Source: Actinomycetes bacterium (GTDB taxonomy: Bacteria > Actinomycetota > Acidimicrobiia > Acidimicrobiales > Aldehydirespiratoraceae). From it: DNA of 64,000 nucleotides. Position numbers and translations under genes: made by a program. A model generated the notes under the pieces. The model searched no databases. It was given only the letters and a program-made list of their open reading frames with translations, and had not been told where the DNA came from. The stretch covers positions 129,484 through 193,483 of the forward strand of contig JAJRXC010000023.1 of assembly GCA_024276495.1 (NCBI GenBank). The letters are read 5' to 3'. Below are positions 7,468 through 15,319 of this stretch, in pieces (position 1 is the stretch's first letter; the number at the start of each line of letters is the position of its first letter).

Positions 7468-8184
7468 ATGGCCGCGCACTCGACGAGCGAGACTCCGGCG
7501 TCCGCCGGGAATCGGCGGGCGTTCGCGGCCCGGCGTGGTCTGCCGACCGGACGGGCCGTGGTCGGGGCGTTGCTGATGACGATCGCCGCGGTCGGCTCGT
7601 TCTCGATCGCGACGGGCGCCGACCGCGGCCCCGACGCCGAGTATCTCGTGCTCGTCGACGACATCGAGCCCGGGGATCGCGTCGGCGCCGACGATGTCGA
7701 GTTCGCCCCCATGACCCTCGCATCCGACGTCGCGGCGAACGCCCTCACCTCCACGGTCGGGCTCGAGGGCGCGACGGCACTGCAGTTCCTGAGAGCCGGC
7801 AGCGTGCTGGACCGGCGCGACCTCAACGGGGCGAGCTTCGTCGCCGGAGCACCGGTCGTCGGGATGCACGAGCTGACCTTCCCGGTTTCGCGGGATCGGG
7901 CGCCGGCCGGGCTCCGCCGCGGCGACCGGGTGACCGTCCTCGCCTTCGACGAGCGTGCGTCCGTGCTCCGCACCGCCCTCGAGGATGCCCTCGTCCTGTC
8001 CTACGACGCCGAGGCCGCAGGAATCGGCCGATCCGACGAGGCCCGACTAACTCTCGCCCTTCCCGATGCCGAAGCGGTCGTGCGGGCCACGTTCTGGAGC
8101 TATCGCTCGCTGACGATCGTGCTCACCAGCCGAGCCCTCGACGACGAGTACCTCTCGCAGTACCGCGACACCGACCCACGATGA
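7468..8184 (+). CDS. cpaB: CpaB/RcpC-like SAF-domain pilus assembly protein
   Basis: The protein has 238 aa. One N-terminal membrane helix (about 28-48) is followed by a SAF domain (residues about 55-115: YLVLVDDIEPGDRVGADDVEF... GSVLDRRDL) and a RcpC-like beta domain (ELTFPVSRDRAPAGLRRGDRVTVL). In Tad/Flp systems the protein acts outside the membrane in pilus assembly or stability. It is the first gene of the locus, starts at a leaderless promoter, and overlaps tadZ by ATGA. With no outer membrane expected, its role may be binding to the cell wall. Confidence 0.85.
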   Translation: MAAHSTSETPASAGNRRAFAARRGLPTGRAVVGALLMTIAAVGSFSIATGADRGPDAEYLVLVDDIEPGDRVGADDVEFAPMTLASDVAANALTSTVGLEGATALQFLRAGSVLDRRDLNGASFVAGAPVVGMHELTFPVSRDRAPAGLRRGDRVTVLAFDERASVLRTALEDALVLSYDAEAAGIGRSDEARLTLALPDAEAVVRATFWSYRSLTIVLTSRALDDEYLSQYRDTDPR

Positions 8185-9485
8185 CCGATGATCGTTGGGT
8201 CGTGTTGGGCCTTGCCCATCCGCGGGCCGGTTGGTTCGGCGAACTGTCCCGCTGGTCGACGACCGCGGCGATTCCGGTCGACTTCGTCAAGTGCGTCTCA
8301 CCCGACGAGGTCCGGGCCCGCCTGACCGGCGGCCGGGCCTACTCGGCCCTGCTCGTCGGTTCCGATGTCGTGGGCCTCGACCGCGATCTGGTCGACCGGG
8401 TTCGCGAGAACGGCGCCGCCGTGATCGTGGTCGGTTCGATGGACGGCCGTGACTGGCAGGAGCTCGGAGTGGCCGCGGTCCTCCCCGCGATGACCGAACG
8501 GGGCGACCTCCTCACCGTGTTGCGAGAGCACGCGATGCCGGTCCCCCGCATCACTTCGGCTCTGTCCGACAACGACGCGGCCTCCGACGCGGACCCCGAC
8601 CCGGGGGGTCACCTCATCGCGGTCGCGGGACCGGGCGGCACGGGCACATCCATCGTGGCGATGAGCCTCGCCCAGGCATTCGCCGACACGGGCACCGGGC
8701 CTTTCTCCGTCGTTCTCGCCGATCTCGCGCTCGATGCCGATCAGCACGTGCTCCACGACTGCCGCGAGGTCATGCCCGGGATTCAGGAGCTCGTCGAGGC
8801 CCACCGGACCGGGACTCTGCCAGTCGACCAGGTGCGTTCGCTCACGTTCGACGCCATCGACCGAGGCTACGACCTCCTGCTCGGGCTTCGCCGTCATCGC
8901 GACTGGACGGCCATCGGACCCCGGGCGTTCACTGCGGCGCTCGACGGGCTGCGACGCTCGTATCAGGTGGTGGTCGCCGACATCGAGTCCGACCTCGAGG
9001 GCGAGGCGCTGACCGGCTCGATCGACGTGGAGGACCGCAACGCGATGTCCCGCACCACCGCCACCCGGGCAGACCTGGTCGTGGTCGTCGGGAGTCCGTC
9101 GACGAAGGGGCTCCACGCCTTGAGCCGCACGATCCGCCAACTCGTCGAGGCCGATGTCGATCCCGCGGCGATCGTTCCCGTCTGCAACCGGAGCTCCCGG
9201 CGTCCCCGGCGACGGGCCGGCGTGGTCGCCGCTCTCGCCACCCTGGTCGGCGCCGACCCGGCCGCCCGGATCGGAAACCCGGTGTTCTTGTCCGAACGCA
9301 GCGACATCGAAGACTCGATTCGCGACGGGGCGCGGCTCCCGCCGGCCTTCGGTCGCCACCTGCACGACGAGGTGCGCCGGCGACTTGACGACCGGGTTGC
9401 GGTTCCCCCGGCGAGCGGGTCGTCCACCGAACCACACCCGGTGACTGCGGGATCTCTCGCCCACTGGACCGAAACGGCGGACTGA
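8181..9485 (+). CDS. tadZ: TadZ/CpaE-like ParA/MinD-superfamily protein with an atypical P-loop
   Basis: The protein has 434 aa. An N-terminal receiver-like domain (about 1-125) precedes a MinD-like ATPase domain. TadZ proteins localise the pilus machine. The P-loop reads GPGGTGTS (about residues 150-157) where MinD-type proteins have KGGxGKT(T/S): both the signature Lys and the phosphate-binding Lys are gone. The rest is conserved enough to recognise (VVLADLALDADQHVLHD as the switch/Walker region, LVVVVGSPSTKGLHALSRT later). It may be a non-hydrolysing scaffold, as known for some TadZ proteins. It starts by ATGA overlap with cpaB. Confidence 0.8.
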   Translation: MTDDRWVVLGLAHPRAGWFGELSRWSTTAAIPVDFVKCVSPDEVRARLTGGRAYSALLVGSDVVGLDRDLVDRVRENGAAVIVVGSMDGRDWQELGVAAVLPAMTERGDLLTVLREHAMPVPRITSALSDNDAASDADPDPGGHLIAVAGPGGTGTSIVAMSLAQAFADTGTGPFSVVLADLALDADQHVLHDCREVMPGIQELVEAHRTGTLPVDQVRSLTFDAIDRGYDLLLGLRRHRDWTAIGPRAFTAALDGLRRSYQVVVADIESDLEGEALTGSIDVEDRNAMSRTTATRADLVVVVGSPSTKGLHALSRTIRQLVEADVDPAAIVPVCNRSSRRPRRRAGVVAALATLVGADPAARIGNPVFLSERSDIEDSIRDGARLPPAFGRHLHDEVRRRLDDRVAVPPASGSSTEPHPVTAGSLAHWTETAD

Positions 9486-9503
9486 GCCTCTCCGGATTCA
9501 GTC
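9480..9503 (+). terminator. Weak hairpin at the end of tadZ
   Basis: GACTGA (9480-9485, containing the stop) pairs with TCAGTC (9498-9503) over a 12-base loop. There is no T-run. It lies just ahead of the second Tad promoter and could separate the two transcription units. Confidence 0.3.
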
Positions 9504-9512
9504 GTGCCTACC

Positions 9513-9541
9513 TTGCAAGGTTACCTTGCCTTCGCTAGGTT
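9513..9541 (+). promoter_or_regulatory. Promoter 2 of the Tad locus with perfect palindrome
   Basis: The -35 is TTGCAA (9513-9518), the spacer 17 bases and the -10 TAGGTT (9536-9541). The palindrome GCAAGGT-T-ACCTTGC (9515-9529) has perfect 7-bp arms around one base. Position and sequence match the promoter before cpaB. The expected start point coincides with the GTG at 9549, which fixes the tadA start. Confidence 0.75.
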
Positions 9542-9548
9542 GGCCTTC

Positions 9549-10850
9549 GTGCCCGCAACCGCCGCGACCCCACTCGCCGAGATCGAGGCCCGCGTCCAGC
9601 AACGAGCCAAGCGCGACGCCGTCGATCTCGACACCGCGGATTCGTCGGAGGTGCTCGCCCATCTGGTCGACGAGGAGGTCACGAGATGGAACGACGACCA
9701 TCGAGACGGCACCCGCCCCTTCCCCATCGCCGATCCCCCACAGCTCGCGCAACGGGCACTGCGAAACCTCACCGGCTACGGCCCCCTGACGCCGCTGCTG
9801 GACGACGACGACGTTTGGGAGATCATGATCAACGCCCCGGACGCGGTCTTCGTCAAGCGGCACCGCGGCCCCTCGGGCTATCACGACGAGGTCTTCCACG
9901 ACGACGCCCACGTCACCCGGATCCTCACGAAGATCCTCGACGACTCCACCAGCTCCCATCGCAAGCTCGATCCGGCCGAAGGGCTCCAGGACGCACAGCT
10001 CGACACCGGCGCCCGCCTCCACATCGTCCATGGTGACATCGCCCGCGGCGGTCACACCATCGTCAACATCCGCCGATTCACCGGCGTCACGTTCCACCGC
10101 CTCGACCAGCTCGTCGACAACGCGATGCTCACCGCCCCGGCCGCGGATTTCCTCCGCTCCTGCGTGCGCGCCAAACAGACCATCGTGTTCGCCGGTGCGC
10201 CCGGTTCCGGCAAGACCACCATGCTCAACTGTTGCGCAGCCGAGCTCGACCCCGGCCTTCGAGTCGTCACCGCCGAAGAGGTCTTCGAGGCCGACATCGC
10301 CGTTCCCAACGTCGCCGCGATGCAGACCCGGGCCGCCCGAAACGACCGGCCGGAGGTCGATCTCCGCCGCCTCGTCGCAGGGTTCTTGCGGATGGCCCCC
10401 GACATCGCCGTCGTCGGCGAGGTCAGGGACCGCGAAGCACTGCCGTTGCTGCTCACCTTGTCCTCCGGCGTGAAGGGATTCACCACCATCCACGCGGGTT
10501 CGGCCCGACAGGCCCTGACCCGGCTGAGGTTCATCTGCCAGCTCTCCGACACCGGCAACGAGCTCCCGATGACCGCCCTGAACCATCTGGTCTCCGAGGC
10601 GATCGACGTGATCGTGCACTGTGTCCGGTCCGATGACGGCCCCCGGGTCGGGTCGATCATCGCGGTCGAGGATCTCGCCACCACGGCCGGGAGCAGCCAG
10701 TTCACCACGACCGACGTCTTTCGCCGCGAGCCCGGTCGACTGTTGCATAGGACCCCGGAGATGCCCGTTCGACTCGGCTGGGCGTTCTCCGACGCTGGTC
10801 TCGACCTCGGCACCGTCCTCGACCCGGGCCGCGTTCAGGCGGCCCGATGA
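9549..10850 (+). CDS. tadA: TadA/CpaF-family secretion ATPase
   Basis: The protein has 433 aa, a hexameric type IV/II secretion ATPase powering Flp pilus assembly at the inner face of the membrane. The N-terminal domain includes GYGPLTPLLDDDDVWEIMIN. The core holds Walker A GAPGSGKTT (about 215-223), the Asp box and GEVRD region (DIAVVGEVRDREALPLLLTL), and the His box (GFTTIHAGSARQALTRL). An ATG at 9504 would add 15 residues, but these overlap the promoter, so the leaderless GTG at 9549 is preferred. tadB overlaps the stop (ATGA). Confidence 0.93.
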   Translation: MPATAATPLAEIEARVQQRAKRDAVDLDTADSSEVLAHLVDEEVTRWNDDHRDGTRPFPIADPPQLAQRALRNLTGYGPLTPLLDDDDVWEIMINAPDAVFVKRHRGPSGYHDEVFHDDAHVTRILTKILDDSTSSHRKLDPAEGLQDAQLDTGARLHIVHGDIARGGHTIVNIRRFTGVTFHRLDQLVDNAMLTAPAADFLRSCVRAKQTIVFAGAPGSGKTTMLNCCAAELDPGLRVVTAEEVFEADIAVPNVAAMQTRAARNDRPEVDLRRLVAGFLRMAPDIAVVGEVRDREALPLLLTLSSGVKGFTTIHAGSARQALTRLRFICQLSDTGNELPMTALNHLVSEAIDVIVHCVRSDDGPRVGSIIAVEDLATTAGSSQFTTTDVFRREPGRLLHRTPEMPVRLGWAFSDAGLDLGTVLDPGRVQAAR

Positions 10851-11734
10851 TCCCCCTCCTGCTCGCCGCGCTCGGCGCGCTCGGCACCTTCTGGCTCTAC
10901 TCGGCGACCATTGTCGGCTGGACCGGCTTCGGCTTCGGTCCCCGACTCAGGGCGGATCCTCGCTCCCGCGGGTTCGACCTCGACGCATGGTTGCGACAGG
11001 CCGGGCTCGACGATGTCGACCGCCGGGAGTTCGTGGCGGTCGTCGCCGCGCTGTTCGTGGTGGGGTTCCTCGCGTCGTACGGCGCGTTCGGAGGCATCGT
11101 CCCGGCAGCATCGGTCGGGATCTTCGCCGCGTCGTTTCCGATCGCCTCCTACCGTCGACGCCGTCACGATCGCCGCCAACGGGCGCAGGAGGCGTGGCCC
11201 CGGATGATCGAAGAGATCCGGATCCAGACCTCCTCGCTCGGCCGGTCGATTCCCCAGGCCCTCTTCAAAGTCGGCCGCCGTGGCCCCGACGAGCTCCGAC
11301 CCGGGTTCGCCGCCGCCCAACGGGAGTGGCTGCTCACCACCGATCTCCGGGCGACCTTCGCCGTCCTGAAGGAACGGCTCGCGGATCCAACGGCCGATGT
11401 CGCGTGTGAGACGCTGCTCGTCGCCCACGAGCTCGGCGGATCGGATCTCGACCATCGGCTCGAGGCGCTCGCCGAGGACCGGCGCCACGACGTGCAGGGC
11501 CGCAAGGATGCGCGCAGCCGTCAGGCCGGGGCCCGCTTCGCCCGCGTCTTCGTGCTGTTGGTTCCGGGCGGAATGGCGCTCGCGGGAATGTCGATCGGCA
11601 ACGGCCGAGCCGCGTACCGGACCGGGTCGGGCCAGGTCGTCGTGATGGTGGCGTTGGCGCTCGTTGCCGCCTGTTGGTGGTGGGCGGGTCGAATCATGCG
11701 ACTGCCGGACCCGCAGCGAGTCTTCAAGGACTGA
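10847..11734 (+). CDS. tadB: TadB-like type II secretion F-domain membrane protein
   Basis: The protein has 295 aa. Membrane helices lie near residues 3-22, 65-105, and at the C-terminus (VFVLLVPGGMALAGMSI and VVVMVALALVAACWWWA). The cytoplasmic T2SF domain between them (about 110-235) has the usual EEIRIQTSSLGRSIPQALF helix and LVAHELGGSDLDHRLEALA. With TadC it forms the inner-membrane platform on which TadA acts. ATGA overlap with tadA and a 1-base gap to tadC indicate one operon. Confidence 0.88.
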   Translation: MIPLLLAALGALGTFWLYSATIVGWTGFGFGPRLRADPRSRGFDLDAWLRQAGLDDVDRREFVAVVAALFVVGFLASYGAFGGIVPAASVGIFAASFPIASYRRRRHDRRQRAQEAWPRMIEEIRIQTSSLGRSIPQALFKVGRRGPDELRPGFAAAQREWLLTTDLRATFAVLKERLADPTADVACETLLVAHELGGSDLDHRLEALAEDRRHDVQGRKDARSRQAGARFARVFVLLVPGGMALAGMSIGNGRAAYRTGSGQVVVMVALALVAACWWWAGRIMRLPDPQRVFKD

Positions 11735-11735
11735 C

Positions 11736-12641
11736 ATGGGCCGATCTGTCGCCCTCGTCGGCCTCATCTCCTTCGCCGGACTCACCCTGATCCTCTCCGA
11801 GCTGCGCTGGTTTCGACGACCTCGTCTCTCCGACCGCCTCGCCCCGTATGCCCCCGGCGCGCCGACGACGACCCGACACGGCGTGTTGTCGGTCGCGTCG
11901 TTTCGCGACGTCGTCGCCCCGCTGTCGACCTCGGTCGGCGAACGGCTGGCGCGGCTCGTCGGCGTGAGCGAGGAGCTCGGAACCCGCCTCCACCGGATCC
12001 ACTCCCCTCTCGACCCGGTGACGTTTCGGGTCCGCCAGGCCGGATGGGCCGGCGCGGGTCTCATGGCGGCCGCCTTGGCTTCGGCCGCGCTCGACCCTCC
12101 GGCCACGATCGCGATGTTCGCCGTGCTCGCGACCCCGATTCTCGTCTTTCTCGTTCTCGAGCAACGGATCGCGTCGGCGTCGGCGGCCTGGCAACGGCGG
12201 ATCTTCCTCGAGCTCCCCGTCGTCGCCGAACAACTGGGGATGCTCACGTCCGCCGGCTGGTCACTGGGTGCGGCCCTCAACCGGATCTCGACGCGCGGCG
12301 CCGGTGCCTGCGCCGCCGACCTCCGCCGCGTCAGCCAGCGCATCCGCCATGGCCGAAGCGAAGTCGATGCGCTTCGTGAGTGGAGCGATCTCGCCGATGT
12401 CGACGCGCTCGCCCGCCTCGTGTCGGTCCTCGCGCTGAACCGCGACACCACCGATCTGGGCCGTCTCGTATCCGAGGAGGCGAGAACGATTCGGCGCGAA
12501 GCCAACCGCGAAACCATCGAACGCATCGAGAAAAGCACCCAACAGGTGTGGGTGCCGGTCACCGTCGCCGCGCTCGTGCCCGGCGTACTGCTCATGGGCG
12601 TGCCGTTCCTGGACGCGCTCGCCCTCTTCTCTTCGTCATGA
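11736..12641 (+). CDS. tadC: TadC-like type II secretion F-domain membrane protein
   Basis: The protein has 301 aa, the second platform protein of the pilus machine. It has an N-terminal helix (VALVGLISFAGLTLILSE), two helices near 105-150, a T2SF domain (RRIFLELPVVAEQLGMLTSAGWSLGAAL... RLVSVLALNRDTTDLGRLV) and a C-terminal membrane helix (VPVTVAALVPGVLLMGVPFL). The ATG at 11736 follows the tadB stop by one base. A strong hairpin follows directly before the pilin gene. Confidence 0.87.
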   Translation: MGRSVALVGLISFAGLTLILSELRWFRRPRLSDRLAPYAPGAPTTTRHGVLSVASFRDVVAPLSTSVGERLARLVGVSEELGTRLHRIHSPLDPVTFRVRQAGWAGAGLMAAALASAALDPPATIAMFAVLATPILVFLVLEQRIASASAAWQRRIFLELPVVAEQLGMLTSAGWSLGAALNRISTRGAGACAADLRRVSQRIRHGRSEVDALREWSDLADVDALARLVSVLALNRDTTDLGRLVSEEARTIRREANRETIERIEKSTQQVWVPVTVAALVPGVLLMGVPFLDALALFSSS

Positions 12642-12664
12642 GCCCGCCGCGCCCGCCGGCGGGC
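12642..12664 (+). terminator. Strong hairpin between tadC and the pilin gene
   Basis: GCCCGCCG (12642-12649) pairs perfectly with CGGCGGGC (12657-12664) over a 7-base loop, immediately after the tadC stop. A short CTTTTC lies about 15 bases on. It could attenuate transcription, or act as a processing and stabilising structure that sets pilin mRNA level apart from the machine genes. Confidence 0.55.
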
Positions 12665-12706
12665 CTCGACGCAACTTTTCGTCACTCACAACCAGAGGAG
12701 CACATC

Positions 12707-12940
12707 ATGAGCCGAGCCACCGTGTCGTGGACAGAGATCCAGATGGTCGTCAGCATCATCAATCGCCGGACCGGCCGCCTGGTCGGCGACCGTGGAGAGG
12801 GAGTGATCAGCACGGCGATCGCCGTCTTGATCGTGTCCTTCATCGGTGCCGCCATGTGGGTGGCGTTCAACAGCATCTGGGCCGACGCCGAAGCGAACAT
12901 CTCCCGCGAAGTCGGCACGATCGGTGGAAGCGGACCGTGA
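12707..12940 (+). CDS. Flp/Tad-type pilin (major prepilin candidate)
   Basis: The protein has 77 aa with a charged leader of about 30 residues. Then GDRGEGVISTAIAVLIVSFIGAAMWVAF combines a Gly-x-x-Gly-Glu cleavage region with a hydrophobic helix, and a short polar tail follows (ADAEANISREVGTIGG). Actinobacterial Flp pilins have this size and order. AGAGGAG at 12693-12699 gives a good ribosome site, and a strong hairpin precedes it. The next gene overlaps by GTGA. No prepilin peptidase (TadV) gene is in the window, so processing must rely on one elsewhere. Confidence 0.8.
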   Translation: MSRATVSWTEIQMVVSIINRRTGRLVGDRGEGVISTAIAVLIVSFIGAAMWVAFNSIWADAEANISREVGTIGGSGP

Positions 12941-13341
12941 GGGCCCGGCCCGAGCGTGGCGCCGGCACGATCGGGACCGCCACCGGACTCCTCGTCTTCA
13001 TGTTGTTGATGTTCACGGCGGTGCAGATCCTCTTCAACCTGTATGCCACCTCGCTCGTCACCACCGCGGCGTACGACGCGGCCCGTGAGGTGGCCGGCTT
13101 TCGTTCGGTCGACGACCGCTGCGGGGCCACGACCGCGGCCGACACCGCGTTCGTCGAGCAACTCGGCGACTACGGTCGCGCCGGCTACGCCCGACTCGAG
13201 TGGGTTTGTGCCGATCCCGACACGGTGCGGGTGCGGGTGACCGCGTCGCACCCATCGGTTCTTCCTCGCCTCCTCGTCGGTCTCCTGTCGCTGTCCGAGC
13301 TCGACCGGACGATCGAGGTGAGAGTCGAGCGGCTTCGTTGA
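12937..13341 (+). CDS. TadE-like pseudopilin
   Basis: The protein has 134 aa from a GTG that overlaps the pilin stop (GTGA). The N-terminus RARPERGAGTIGTATGLLVFMLLMFTAVQIL is a charged leader plus hydrophobic helix. It is followed by YDAAREVAG and a small extracytoplasmic domain with two Cys (DDRCGATT, EWVCADPD). TadE-type minor pilins have this design and act with Flp in the fibre or its base. Confidence 0.75.
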   Translation: MRARPERGAGTIGTATGLLVFMLLMFTAVQILFNLYATSLVTTAAYDAAREVAGFRSVDDRCGATTAADTAFVEQLGDYGRAGYARLEWVCADPDTVRVRVTASHPSVLPRLLVGLLSLSELDRTIEVRVERLR

Positions 13342-13811
13342 GCCCCGACCCACTCCCGTCTCACCGGCGCGCCCGTGGCGACCGGGGCCAGGTCGGTGGG
13401 ATCGAGGTGTTGCCGTTCGGATTCCTCGTGTTCGTCGGCGCCACCCTGCTCTTCGTGAACGTGTGGGGGATCATCGACGCCAAGTTCGCGGTGACGGCGG
13501 CCGCCCGCGAAGCGGCACGGGCGTTCGTCGAAGCCGACACCGAAGCCGCCGCGGTGCAGGCCGCGCATCGACGGGGGACCGAGACCCTCCGCGCCTTCGG
13601 CCGCGACGGGGAACGGTCCTCGGTGGGTTCGCCGACCCTCGACGAGCCGTTCAGCCGGTGCGCCAGGGTGACGATCACCGTCACCTATCAGCTTCCCGCG
13701 TTGACCATCCCCTTCATCGGCGGGCTCGGATCGCTCGCCCCGGTCGAGGCGACCCACACCGAGATCGTCGACCCGTTCCGCAGCGGACTCGCCGGCGCGA
13801 CGACATGCTGA
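13338..13811 (+). CDS. TadE/TadF-like minor pilin
   Basis: The protein has 157 aa. The TTG start at 13338 overlaps the previous stop (TTGA), the same coupling seen through the operon. The N-terminal charged segment RGQVGGIEVLPFGFLVFVGATLLFVNVWGIID is leader plus membrane helix; AAAREAARAFVEADTEAAA follows as an amphipathic helix, then a small domain of about 80 residues. It should sit outside the membrane as a minor pilus component. Confidence 0.72.
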   Translation: MSPDPLPSHRRARGDRGQVGGIEVLPFGFLVFVGATLLFVNVWGIIDAKFAVTAAAREAARAFVEADTEAAAVQAAHRRGTETLRAFGRDGERSSVGSPTLDEPFSRCARVTITVTYQLPALTIPFIGGLGSLAPVEATHTEIVDPFRSGLAGATTC

Positions 13812-14260
13812 CGTCGATCACCCTGTCACCCCGCCCCGCCCGCGGAACGGTGCTCCTGCTGTTCCCGGCCGCGATCACGATCATGTTCGTGCTCGGCGCG
13901 ATCGTCGTCGACGTCGCCCTCGCGCAGCTCCGAGCCCGAGAGCTCGAAGCCGTCGCCGCGTCGGCGGCCAACGATGCGCTCGCCGCGCTCGACATCGCCG
14001 CGCTCCGGGCCGGAGACGGCATCGTGATCGACGAGACCGAAGCCCGGGCCGACGTGGTCCGTTCGGTCGCCGCCGGTCCCCTGCCCGGTGCCCGCGTCAC
14101 CGCTGTCGATGTCGGGCGAGACGTCGCCGGCCGAACCGTGATCACGGTGTCGCTTCGCCTCGACGTCGACCTGGTGATGGCCCCGAGCATCGGCGATCTC
14201 GGCCGTGTCACCCTGCGCCGAACCGAGCGGGCGGTGATCCTCGGATCCGCGCCGCCCTGA
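13805..14260 (+). CDS. TadG-like pilus/Flp assembly protein
   Basis: The protein has 151 aa. RGTVLLLFPAAITIMFVLGAIVVDVALAQL is the N-terminal membrane anchor; AVAASAANDALAALD and the region behind form the extracytoplasmic part. It is shorter than typical TadG (300 aa or more, with a VWA domain), so it is either a TadE-size relative or a reduced form. The ATG overlaps the previous stop. It is the last gene of the locus; the cysteine synthase gene converges ten bases downstream. Confidence 0.65.
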   Translation: MLTSITLSPRPARGTVLLLFPAAITIMFVLGAIVVDVALAQLRARELEAVAASAANDALAALDIAALRAGDGIVIDETEARADVVRSVAAGPLPGARVTAVDVGRDVAGRTVITVSLRLDVDLVMAPSIGDLGRVTLRRTERAVILGSAPP

Positions 14261-14269
14261 CGAGGCCGT

Positions 14270-15226
<957 letters not shown>

Positions 15227-15307
15227 GAGCGCTTCCCGGATTGAATCACGAGTGAATTGATCGGAATTGTAGTGCTTTTCGGCCCGACACCAAACCCCGG
15301 AGTTGCC

Positions 15308-15313
15308 TAGGGT
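15308..15313 (+). promoter_or_regulatory. -10 box TAGGGT of the acyl-CoA synthetase gene
   Basis: TAGGGT ends six bases before the ATG at 15320, the same spacing as at the cpaB gene, so a leaderless mRNA is expected. No good -35 is seen (CGACAC at the expected place). Confidence 0.6.
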
Positions 15314-15319
15314 CACGAG

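Noticed and set aside
7435-9529. IdeR/DtxR iron boxes at the two Tad promoters (AGGTTA core)
   Set aside because: The iron box needs TTAGGTTAGSCTAACCTAA-like symmetry; here the arms are GCAAGGT/ACCTTGC with a different centre.
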